From contig NW_022985568.1 in NCBI RefSeq assembly GCF_010093815.1, forward strand, positions 643,478 to 707,477: a stretch of 64,000 nucleotides of DNA, given 5' to 3'. The position numbers and the translations under genes are program-made. This DNA comes from Pseudovirgaria hyperparasitica. Lineage: Eukaryota > Ascomycota > Dothideomycetes > Acrospermales > Acrospermaceae. Positions within the stretch are counted from its first letter, which is position 1. Each line of letters opens with the position of its first letter. Below are positions 11,281 through 21,836 of this stretch, in pieces. The notes beneath the pieces were generated by a model. It was not told the origin of the DNA, did not search any database, and saw only the letters and a list, made by a program, of their open reading frames with translations.

Positions 11281-13960
11281 CTATATAGGGCGTAGGATAT
11301 ACTCTAGCTCGTAGACACGGAACCTATCTATCATACGAGTCTTATTACTAGACCTTTAACCCGCTATATATAATAGTATAAGGCTACTAATAGTGTCGAT
11401 ATTACCTCTACCCGAGTTATTAAGTAGTTTAACTAACGTATCTAGAAATCGCGCCGCTATACTACTAGTTACGTCGATACTCTCCGTATTATATACCTCT
11501 AGAAATATACGGACTTTACTAACCCGCTTCCCGTTAAGGTGGTTATTACCCTTATTAAACTCCTATACTATTATATAATTCTCCCTAGCCTTACTACTCT
11601 TTTACTAGTTATAGGTATACCTTACCTAAATCGGGTCGAAGGCCTCTATAGATATATCTCTATCTAGTCGTATCGGCACGTATATAGTCTTATATATATA
11701 GATAGAAAGGACCCGTGCCTATGAAGGGTCCTTTTTAATACATTCGATATTCGTACCTTTTAATATATTATCTCTAATAAGCCGATTACGATAGTTACGT
11801 ATAAAGGGTGTAACCGTATTAAGTAATATAAAACTACTACTATATACGTCGTGGAGGTCGCCGATAGTAGTCTAGTAGAATATAGATAGTCTATGGCTCT
11901 ATAAGACGTAGAGTGTATATTTACTCCGGCGTGGCTCCTTTAGAATACGCCGCTGGCCGACTAGCTTACGTGTATTATTAAGCTACTCTAGGCTAGGGGC
12001 TACTAATATACTAGTACTAGCCGCCACCTCTATACTACTAGAGATTTTAGTATTTATCGTGCGTATATCTACTACTAGTATCTACTATAGAAACGTCTCC
12101 CTCTTATTTAAACCTTAATATAATTCCTTTACTACGATATAAGATTACTCTAGTAGCTCTACTAATATTAGATATAACGAACTATAGTGTTTAATAGTAT
12201 TAACTAGGTGCGATAATATATAGAACTTTAGAAAGTTAAAATGATTATCCTCCGATTTATCTCCACGATATAGTATAAACTAGTATTTTAGGTCGTCTAA
12301 GCGTAATATAGTCTCTTCTAAGTATACTAGTATCTACGTATTATACGTATAGTACGCCGCTAATATATATATATATTAATAACCGCCCGTACTACGCTTA
12401 GGAAGTGTTAATTATAATATAGGAGCGGTTTAAACGCGACTATAAACACTACTAGTATACGCTTAAACATTGCCCCCGTCCATTATATTACTAAAGTTAT
12501 ATATATAAGTAGGTTATGACGACCGAATACCCTAATAGACGCGAATCGCTTATTAATCGCCTTCTTTACTCGTTCTATAGGGGGTATACTAGTAAATACA
12601 CCCTTTAACTTATATCCCGTACGCTCTTAATTAATAATATACGAGACTATCTAATTAAACGTATGTTCTAATATACCCTTATATAGTTAATATAGAATGT
12701 CCGGAGCGACCGCGCGGTGTATATTAACTCTAGTAAGTAACTAGGTAAAATTATCTAATGGCTCTATCCACCTACTAGAATACCGACTCTTAACCGATTA
12801 GCGAATATAATAGCCCTATACTACTAGCGCGAAAGACGTCGACGAAAACGATAAGACACCGGGTATACTTATCCCATTATCTATCTTACTACTAGTGTAC
12901 TTGCTACCGTAGCTATTAGTTATTAACTTATAATATATACGGTAAATCTATTCCTATAACGACGAGTATATATGGAACTTCTATATACTAGTAATGGCTT
13001 CTCGTAGATACTATCGTCTGTTACTAGGGACTATATATATTAGATATATATACCGATAGGATACACCCGTGATAAGCACCTACTCCGGAAAATCTATAAT
13101 ATATAAAGCTAAACGCGGATAGTACTTACGCGAGCCGCTATCGGTATATAATACTAATACTCTAGTACTCTATATAGCCTATAACGCTATATAATAATTA
13201 GTATAGTTAACGACTCTATCATAGGCGGACATACGGGCTAGAACTTTACTTATAACCTAATAGAACATAAAGCGATTCGCTACCGTTTCTAGCTTAACTA
13301 CTAGTAATAGAGTAAGTAGTAGAAATAATAGTAGACTCCTAGATAAGCGGACGTTTAGTAGTAGATTATAAATAGATAGGTAGACTAGCTATACTACTCT
13401 ATTACTACTATAGTTAGTAAGGTTTATCTTATCCGAAGATAAAATAATAGGGATAATAATGGTACTATCCGGAATAGTAGCGTGTATATCCTACTAACTA
13501 TCTACTATATAGGCTTTACTATATACCCGGTTACCTAAACTAGTAAATTATCATACCGGCTTAAACACGAGCTTACTAGTAAACGGTTAGTATCTAAGAA
13601 GGAATTCCACTAACGTAAGCGGATCTCTATACTAGTATTCGACTATAGTAGTACTAAATATATTATAGCTACGCTACTAACTTTCGTACGGTATCCCTTT
13701 AGGGTAGTATAATAACTACTTACGTACGATATTAGATTTTAGTATAAAAAGGTCGGGGGGTATAGCGGAAGTCTATTTAAGGATAGTAGTTAATTTATCG
13801 TATACTATATTCGAAATACCGAACCGATTCGTCTATATTATAAGGCGCTCTATAAACTTACTATTGAATTAACCGAATCGGGCCTACTAAATTAGTTACT
13901 ACTATAAACCTAGACTATATATACTTACGTCGGACGGATTATTACGTCTACTCTAGTCTA
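11280..13960 (-). pseudogene. Plavaka/KDZ-type DNA transposase, RIP-inactivated
   Basis: Read on the minus strand, with RIP-type stops standing for Gln or Trp, this is a near-continuous transposase of the Plavaka type (Kyakuja-Dileera-Zisupton superfamily). Recognisable blocks run in the usual order. Near 13,440-13,500 is a PDSTIIIPIILSSDK block, the IVPVIVSSDK-T-LT region. Near 13,090-13,160 is a TDSGSRKYYP then DFPEQ-like region. Near 12,690-12,720 is PDILYxLYKGILEH, where TATTAA stands for an original CATCAA (His-Gln). Near 12,180-12,245 is FNFLKFYILSHLVNTIK, the conserved C-terminal FN-PK-H-LSH block. A further C-terminal region continues to about 11,290. Dozens of stops make it dead. Family assignment is from remembered consensus, not a search. 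No terminal repeats were identified. Confidence 0.72.
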
Positions 13961-16090
13961 CTATAATATATATACCGTTCTCCTCTTCGAACGTTTTTAT
14001 TAAATATATAGTACTAGACGCCCTTATCGCTATAGACATAGTATTTCTACTATATATATTAGACTAATATACTAAATTAGTACTATGGCTACTAGTAACG
14101 CCGTCTATAGATTCTAGGTCCGAAATAGAATTAGGGAAAATAGTAGTATCTTTATATAGGGTAATATTAGTAGTAGAAGTATCTAATTTCATAGGCTCGG
14201 ACTCCTAATTAATACTTAATAGCTAAACACTAATAGAGCGAACTAAAGAGTTCTATTAACTAATATAACTACGAGTACTAAAGCCGCGCCGTGACCCGGT
14301 CGATAGTAGTAGCCACGGGCCTAATAGTTATAATAATAATGGCGATACGGTAAGCTATGCTCGTCTATACGGTTCCGAGTTATGGTGCCTACGGATTATA
14401 TAGTATATACTACTAATCTTTCTACTATAGTATTAGTAGGAGACTACGGCCCGTAGTATCTCGAGGTATAGTTACTATAAAGGAAAAATACTATAGTATA
14501 ATTATTAGTGGATGGTAATAATACGGTATACGGTAGATATTCTAGGCGTATACCGGAAGAAGTTAGGTGTAAGCCCGTTGAAAGCCCGATATATACCTAC
14601 TAACCCCCGACTTCTACCCGGCTCTTAGCCCCTTGATTTCTATATACGCTCGCTTAAAATTATTAATAATAACGCGTAAGCATTACGCGTCTATAAAAAC
14701 ACTATATTAGTCTACGCCTAAACCTTTATTATGTCTACTAGCTAGTTATTATCCCGCTACCTAATATTATCGCCTAGTAGGTTACCGACCTATTACTAAT
14801 GAAAATATCTACTAATCTCTTATATATCTTCTCTATAGAACCTCTAACACGGAAGACGGTTAAGGGACTATCTAGCTACCGTGGCGGTAATACTAATAGA
14901 AGATAATCTAGTAACTATAGTAAACTAAACGGGATAGGTAAACGAAGATGCGATATAACGTAGACACGTATTAGTATTAATAATAGGGACTTACACGACA
15001 GCCATCGACATAAAAAATATATATATATATACCTAGCTTATCTCGACGCGTTTGTTTATCTACTAATAACCTAGTAGTCTAGGTATACCGGTAGCGAATA
15101 TAGTAGTAACGCCCTATACAGCTTAGACGTTACGGTAATATTCTACTATAATAGTAACTAGGGATATAACGGCCTCACGTCCTCTCCTCTACTATATTAG
15201 CTATCTAGCTCGATAGAAGAAGGTAGAGAAATAGTAGTAGAGAGGGAACTAACTATCCGTGAAAAGAGGCGGTTCTATAGAGATAGTCTCTAGTCTTACG
15301 AACGAGACCGGTACCTCGTAATAATAGAGATTTCGATTACTATGACGTTTTTAGGCCGGTTACCACTAGTATTTAATTGCCTTAATATATGGCTAGATAG
15401 TAGCCTAGATAGTTTTAGGATACTAGTATAATCGGCCTAGATAGCCGCCGGAGATATTAATCTTAGTAGCTACTACCTTAATTATAATTTATAAAACACA
15501 CCTCCTATCTATATTATTACACTAGTAAAGGAAGATATAATAGACTTCCGTTACTAACTCCTCTCTAGAGTTAGATAGATAGTATCTAAATACTAGAACT
15601 AGGAGATAGCCAAGAAGAGAAAAGCTAGTATAAGTAACCTAATATATAATAACGCGTATATAGGAGTAAAGGTATGTTACTTACGTCATGTTAGATATAT
15701 TACTAATTATTAGTATAATACTAGCGTAACTTAGAAAATGTTTATAGGGCTAGTAGTAATTAAGACTCTAAAGTTAGTTCTACTATAGTCCCTAAGATTC
15801 CTTAGATTAAAGGAGTACTATAGTAGTATATTCTAACCGATCCTACTATCCACGATTACTATTATATATATTATAATAAGGCATGCTCTTAACGAATATA
15901 GTAGCGGGCGGGCGCCGAACTCGTCCTTCGGTCGCTATAGATTCGCACGCTCTCTACTAATACTAGGTATATATATATACCTTTATCTAATTATATACTA
16001 AATTATATAGAGGAATAGCGAGCGCTAAGCCTAACATGGTCGAACTAGGCGCCCTACCGTATCGACTATATTTAAAAATCGCTAATAGCA
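13960..16090. other. RIP-mutated DNA, upstream part of Plavaka element and unassigned sequence
   Basis: About 13,960-14,250 may hold the N-terminal region of the Plavaka-like transposase, but I could not follow the frame. The remainder shows scattered coding-like runs on the plus strand (about 15,200-15,640) that I cannot assign. Confidence 0.4.
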
Positions 16091-16870
16091 TCGGTATTTA
16101 TAGTACTAATACTAATTAACCTAGACACTATATATATAAACCTATATAAAGATAACCTAGATAACTTCTCTAAAGTAGATATAGATAACTTAGACGAGAG
16201 CGAGGAGTCTAAGCTATCGGGTAATATAAGTATATACTAAAGTTATAGAGACTATATAGATACTAACTACTATGAAAAGGATGAGTCGGATACTCTAAAC
16301 TAGTTAGATGAGTGCCTCGAATCATCTTATACGCTATTAGATATGGGTAAGAGTTCTATACTACTAGTAGTGGCTACGGATAAGATTATACTATCTCGGG
16401 TATTAAGTATAGACCCGCTCTAAGTAACCGCGGGAACGGTAAATAATAGTATATATATATATAGTATGAATAAGTCTATTACTAACTTATTATCCCTAGT
16501 TATAGCTACCTTAACTAGTAGTCTATCTACCCCGACCGATACTTAAATTAAAATAAAGTTAGATGGTGGCGGACGTTCAAGTCGGGTCTTTAACCTATAT
16601 ATAAAGAGTATATACTTTTAAGAGAAGTCGGATATTAGTATATAGCTAGGGAACTATATAGACTACCACGAGGCCGAATAGATAATATAAAAGAGAATAA
16701 AAATAGTAACTAGAAATATAGAGGGAAGTGTCTAGTGGAAGAAAAGGTTATTAAAGGTAGTTCTAGATAAGGACACCTTTTAATAGATAAAGAACACCGC
16801 CTAAAGGCAGAAGAAAGGAAGGTCTACTATATTTTATTATAGCTATATAGTCGGAGAGAGCTTAGAATAG
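16090..16870 (+). pseudogene. Decayed acidic protein remnant, family unknown
   Basis: The plus strand reads as an Asp/Glu/Ser-rich stretch (for example VDIDNLDESEESKLSGN), then a basic C-terminal region (WKKRLLKVVLDKDTF, then TAQRQKKGRSTIF), interrupted by RIP-type stops. The composition is clearly that of a former protein rather than random AT-rich DNA. I do not recognise the family; a transposon accessory protein is the simplest guess. Confidence 0.4.
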
Positions 16871-17223
16871 TACTATTTAATTTAAGTTCCTAGTCTAATT
16901 AATTTTTAACCTCTACTCTCTATTATATACTATCTTTCTAGTATTAAATTTAAAGACTATAATTAAATATACTAAAGATATAATTTAGAATAATAAGATA
17001 TATAGAGTTATAGAGATACTTTAGATAAAGATATTACTTTAGAAAAGAGACTTCTATTAAAATAAATAGAGTATATAGAGTAGATAGAGTAGGTAGAGTA
17101 GATAGAGAAGCTAAAATACTATATACTATTTATTCTATAAGAGTAATTAGTATATAGTAAATAAGTAGTACTAGTAAGCTAATTAGTATTAAGAGAATAA
17201 CTAGTACTAATTATCCCATTAGT

Positions 17224-17427
17224 ATAAACAGTACGTTCGGTATAAACGGGACGTTCGGTATAACTAGTACGTTCGGTATAAACGGGACGTTTAGTATAAC
17301 TAGTATGTTCGGTATAAACGGGACGTTCGGTATAAACGGGACGTTCGGTATAAACGGGACGTTCGGTATAAACGGGACGTTCGGTATAAACGGGACGTTC
17401 GGTATAAACGGAATACTTAGTATAAAT
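17224..17427. repeat. 18-bp minisatellite, about 11 copies
   Basis: Unit TATAAACGGGACGTTCGG repeats in tandem. The first few units are diverged (AACTAGTACG variants), but about six consecutive units from about 17,312 to 17,410 look identical. This array lies directly beside the truncated end of the left Gypsy segment. Confidence 0.92.
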
Positions 17428-17544
17428 TGTATAAAGCCGTCCCGTTAGGATAGATAGTAAGTAGGTCCGCCTAATGGATATAATGGGATGAAAGAATACT
17501 TAGGGAGTACTTAGGAGTACTTGGAAGCGCTGTATCTTTCCTAA

Positions 17545-19793
17545 TATAGCCCGTGATTAGAGAGAAGTAATATATCTCCTACTAAAAATATATCTATATA
17601 CTACGAATATATATCGGGTAGCGTGTCTTTGCTCTAATTATTACTATCGTCCTTATCTTTATTAATAATCGATAAGGACGTAAGATAGATTAGCGATAAT
17701 TAGGTCCGCACGGCGAGATTCTATACCTCCTTACTAATAGTTATAACTTACTAGTATAATTTACTATAGTATTATTAGAATATTAATATCTCCTTCTAAA
17801 AATTAAGGATAGGGTTTAGGCGTCTAAGCTAAGGTATCCCTAGAATTATATTCTATTAGCTAATATTAGCTATGATAAATTTATTAGACATCTACTATTT
17901 TATTATCTTTAAGTTATAAACTTCGTAATTCGTTATAGCTTTATCTAAAGTTCTAACTTTATATCTATTAACTATAATAGTTCGGCTAACTTTACTAAGA
18001 TCGTACGATAATCTATACTCCTTTATAAGAATCGACGAAATATAGTTATCTTCTATACTAGTATCCACGAGGGCCTATATAGTTTTATTACTATTTACTA
18101 TAGGTAATAATACTTTTAGTAATATTAGGTCTTTACTCGCTAGAAGGCGCTACGGCTCCTCCTAAGTATATATAATTTAGCTAAGGACGCGGTTAGGTCT
18201 TATATACTAGTCTATTCTTTTTTTAGATTCTTATAGTTAGATAAAATATATTCTATTTCTCTATACTTATAGTAATAAAGTGCGCTATAATCCTACTATT
18301 TTATAATAGGCGTTATATTTAAGTCTATACCTTATTCTTTTCCGTGTTAAGAAGTACCACCTTAATTATTTTAGTATCCTCTTAACGCGTTTCTACCCCG
18401 ATTTACGCTCTTCTAGTACTAATTATAGTAAGGTTACTCTTAATCGAACGTATTTAATCGACCTCGTTTCTAACCCGTATAGAGTTTATCGGTTTTACCT
18501 AGAGAGCCACGTTCCTTAAGGATACGGTAGTATTTATTAGCTTTCTCCTCTAATTCGTGTAGATAGTTAAAACTTAATAATACTATTTCTAGTCTTTCGT
18601 GGATTAATAGAAGTAGTACTTCGCGAAACTAGAATATACGAATATTTTTCTATAGTATAGGGATATTATTCTATAGGTTTTAGAGGTATTATAGTAGTTA
18701 AGTAGGTGTCTAGTTCGGTCGTTATACTACGCTTCTTAACTTAGATAGTGCCTTTCTTTTACGTTCTCTATCTGTTCCGAGGGTATTTAGTATAAATATA
18801 GCTAAATATTCCTAGGTTATCGTAGATAGTAGCTATACTTCCTTCTATCTATTCTATTAATTATAGGATTATAAGTCTAGGTATCGTTCTCTAAATAAAA
18901 TATATTATACTTTAGTAGAAAAGAGTAGAGGGTTATCGAGGAAGTACTTTTCGTAGTCTCTCTTCTAGTCTTTCTACTCCTTTTAGTTCTTCTCTATAAA
19001 TATAGTCGGGTCTTTAGATTTTAGTATACCTAGGGAAGAAGTAGAGTAAATTAGTAACGAAGCGGTCGGATATATAGTGGATTATTATAACTCTAATAGT
19101 AGGTGAACTAATTCCGCCTAAATTAGTATAGGAAGTCGTCTATCTACTATCGTTTAGCGTAGTTCTTTAAGAGACTCCTTAAGTTCTTATCTCTTTACGA
19201 GGAGTTTCGCGCGTTCTATCTATTCTTTAAGGGTTTAAATCTCTTAAGTCTAATTCGTGACGTATTTCTAAAGTTTAGTAATAGTTTATTATAATACCTC
19301 GCGTGGCTCTACCACGACTTATTATCCGACTTTATATTATTAGAAGTTACTCGGCGTATCTACTATTTCTTTATCTAAAAGCTCTATGATTTAGTCTAAT
19401 ATTTCTACTTCTCGGTTAGAAACGGCCGGGATTAATACCAATTATAGAGGATCCCTATTATTTAATATAGTATTACTTATCTCTATAGTAGATCGTGTCA
19501 ACCTTCTCAGTTCTAGTTAGACTATCTTAACTATAGTACTATATAGAGAGTAATTTAAATATAAGAATAGGGTTATTAGATAGTAGTATAGTTAGATAGA
19601 ATAATAGGGTGTATTCTATTATAGAATAAATTACTACCGAACCCTTTCGGTAGGAATCCGAGAGTATATATATAAAGAGACGCCGATCTATCTAGTACGT
19701 GACTATTTACCGCCCTTTACGTTACCTCCTAACCCTATTAGCTAAGGTACGTGTAGATTAGGTTCTATCTAAGGCTAAGTTCTAATAATATAC
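17545..19793 (-). mobile_element. Ty3/Gypsy gag-protease segment, RIP-mutated (left inverted arm)
   Basis: This 2.25-kb stretch is the reverse-complement counterpart of 60,552-62,793. Matching landmarks include the tract around 19,480-19,620 against 60,720-60,880, and the 17,580-17,900 region against 62,470-62,760. It therefore carries decayed gag and aspartic-protease sequence on the minus strand. Homology stops at about 17,545, before the reverse-transcriptase region, where the 18-bp minisatellite zone begins. It also stops at about 19,793 at the PBS/LTR edge. It is a truncated, dead copy. Confidence 0.8.
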
Positions 19794-20009
19794 TCGACGA
19801 ATAGTACCTAAAATAGATATATATATAGACTATTACTAGCTAGCTAAGCGACTTACTTATTGGCGAGTCGGCGACGAGTAAGTTACTTAACGAGTTTGTA
19901 AAAAAGTCTTCTAATCTCCTTAACTTTAGTAACCTCTCTACTATCTCTACCTTATCTAAACCTCTCTAAATTAGTAACTACCTTCTACCGGAGCGTCTTA
20001 TTAATATAG

Positions 20010-20870
20010 TACCTATCTATAGTATATTTAAAGAAGCGTAGAGCCTACTAATTAGCGTAGCTATATATAAATATAATATAGAGAAAGTTCTTAAAAGTTC
20101 GAGATTACTAACGTATCTAGGTATACTACCTACGAATCTATACCTTTATTACCGCCTATACAAGCTTAATAGAATTAAAGTTAGATAAGTATAGTAGCGT
20201 ATACCGTATAATATAGCTAGCGCTAAGTATAAGTGGCTTAATCTATTAGTTTATATAAAGTGCGAGATTATCTATAATAATTATTATTATACGCCCGGGG
20301 TATTTTACCTTAAGGGTAGGTAATAGATATACTTATAGCTAGGTATAGAACTTATCCGTTAAGAAATAACCTTCCTTTATCTAATAGTAGATAAAACCAT
20401 TAGCTATAATAGCTCTATATACGCTATACGTAGGTCCTCGATTAAGAGTACTAATCTTAGTTAGAGTCTATCCTTTTAGTACTCTAGCTTAACGCCTCTA
20501 TCTAATTTTCTTATTAAAAATAACCTTATCTAAGAAGATATATAAGTCTACTAGTAGCTCCGTGATATCCTTAAGGTATAAAGTACGCGCTATCTCTAAG
20601 CGCGTACTACTAATACGTTTTAATAGCTTACGATCCTACCCTTACTCGGATAACTCTTTAGATAAAAGCTATTTAGATATAGTAAGATTAAACTCTTTAT
20701 ATATCTATCTAGCTATCTTATTAAGGTATAGCTAGCCCTTACGAAGTAGTCTCTTAAGTAGTTATTATATTATATAATCGCTTAGTTAATAAGGTAGACC
20801 ATAACGTATTAACCATGGTTTATTTCTCTATCTATATATCTTAAGGTTAAACCTTATTCTATATACTATA
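20010..20870 (-). pseudogene. Tc1/mariner-like DDE transposase, RIP-inactivated
   Basis: On the minus strand an N-terminal helix-turn-helix-like region is followed by three spaced acidic blocks of a DDE transposase: FLDKVIFNKKIR (first Asp), IIIDNLALYIN (second Asp, the usual VMDNA-xxH block) and LYLSNFNSIKLVxAVIK (the usual PPYSPDFNPIE block, here with D to N, P to S and E to K). These substitutions and the in-frame stops fit G-to-A and C-to-T RIP. The frame continues to about 20,010. Terminal inverted repeats were not found. It abuts the left Gypsy segment. Confidence 0.72.
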
Positions 20871-21070
20871 TTCTTACTAACTTTAGTAATAGCGATAATC
20901 TTATTAATAGATATATTATGTTATAGAAGGAAGTCGATTCGTCCGTATACGGAATCAGGATAGATAATACTCTAGGGTACTATATATACACGCGTTAGTA
21001 AGTTAAAAATACTAAATATTATATATACTAACTCTTATATACTATATTATATAGTTATAGACTCTATATA

Positions 21071-21836
21071 TGTGTAGTGCGGTGACGATGCCGTAAAATG
21101 TTAATTATATATAAAAACGCGTGTTGGTGGCACAGACGTGCATCGGGCGCCAAGCTTTCCCATGTAACTATGGACAAACGGATCCTTCTGCAGACTCCTT
21201 CCGACATGCTGCAACACCCTCGTTCCATGGTCCACGCTGACAGCCCTGTTCAAACGCTCTATGATCCAATAATCCGAAGTTATTACCCGGTACGCTCGGA
21301 AACGGGTAGCGGCAGCGTGTGAGAAATAATATGCCATGTGCGTGAGAAGTGTGAATGCCAGGAAAGATGAAATGCAAATATCATTCGAAAAGTAAAATCC
21401 TCTTCACCGTAACCAATAGCCATTCTCCTATGTGGAGTATGCTGCACGCCAAGAAGAACAAAGGGGCACAGTGTAACCATCCTATCCTGTCGTTGATCAA
21501 AACAAATGCTCACGAATTGACTCAATAGTCCTGTTTGATATTGCTTCTTTGCAGCATCCTCACCGTCCATTTGGGCCTAGCACAGTCTGGAAGTCTGGAT
21601 TGTAAAGCCGAGCCCAAAAGTCGTTGTACATGATGTGCCGCTTGCACTTGCTCAATAGCTGGAACTAGTGGCGTATAAGCATGCTGCACATTGGAAGTCC
21701 AAAGACTCGACGACTGATTTCTGGGTCAGACAAGAACGGTCATCCGGGTTCCTGGAACGAAATTTCGGTGAGACTATGGTGATTTGTGTGTGTTCACTCG
21801 CTTACCGGTTCGCCTGAAGATAGCAAATCGTCAACC
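21071..21836. other. Gene-poor transition beside the RIP block
   Basis: Composition becomes normal here. Several short overlapping frames exist on both strands, the longest ATG-initiated one 95 codons at 21,283-21,570 (minus), but none has codon use, motifs or splice signals that convince me. It probably holds the 3' flank of the coiled-coil gene. Confidence 0.5.

Larger units (their letters stand above)
1..21070. repeat. AT-rich RIP-mutated heterochromatin block (left)
   Basis: The whole stretch is dominated by TA steps with almost no CA or TG dinucleotides, while CG survives. No ORF exceeds about 85 codons. That is the expected product of repeat-induced point mutation, which turns CpA into TpA on both strands. 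Base composition changes sharply near 21,070, where ordinary mixed sequence with CA and TG starts. Inside are decayed transposons and minisatellites, listed separately. It is presumably silent heterochromatin; the silencing is inferred. Confidence 0.93.

Noticed and set aside
1-21070. Possible centromere or telomere
   Set aside because: The AT-richness is explained by RIP of transposons; no TTAGGG repeats are present, and nothing specific to a centromere can be seen from sequence alone.
21283-21570. 95-codon minus-strand frame beside the RIP edge
   Set aside because: It begins at ATG but has no motif, and competing frames of similar length overlap it on both strands.
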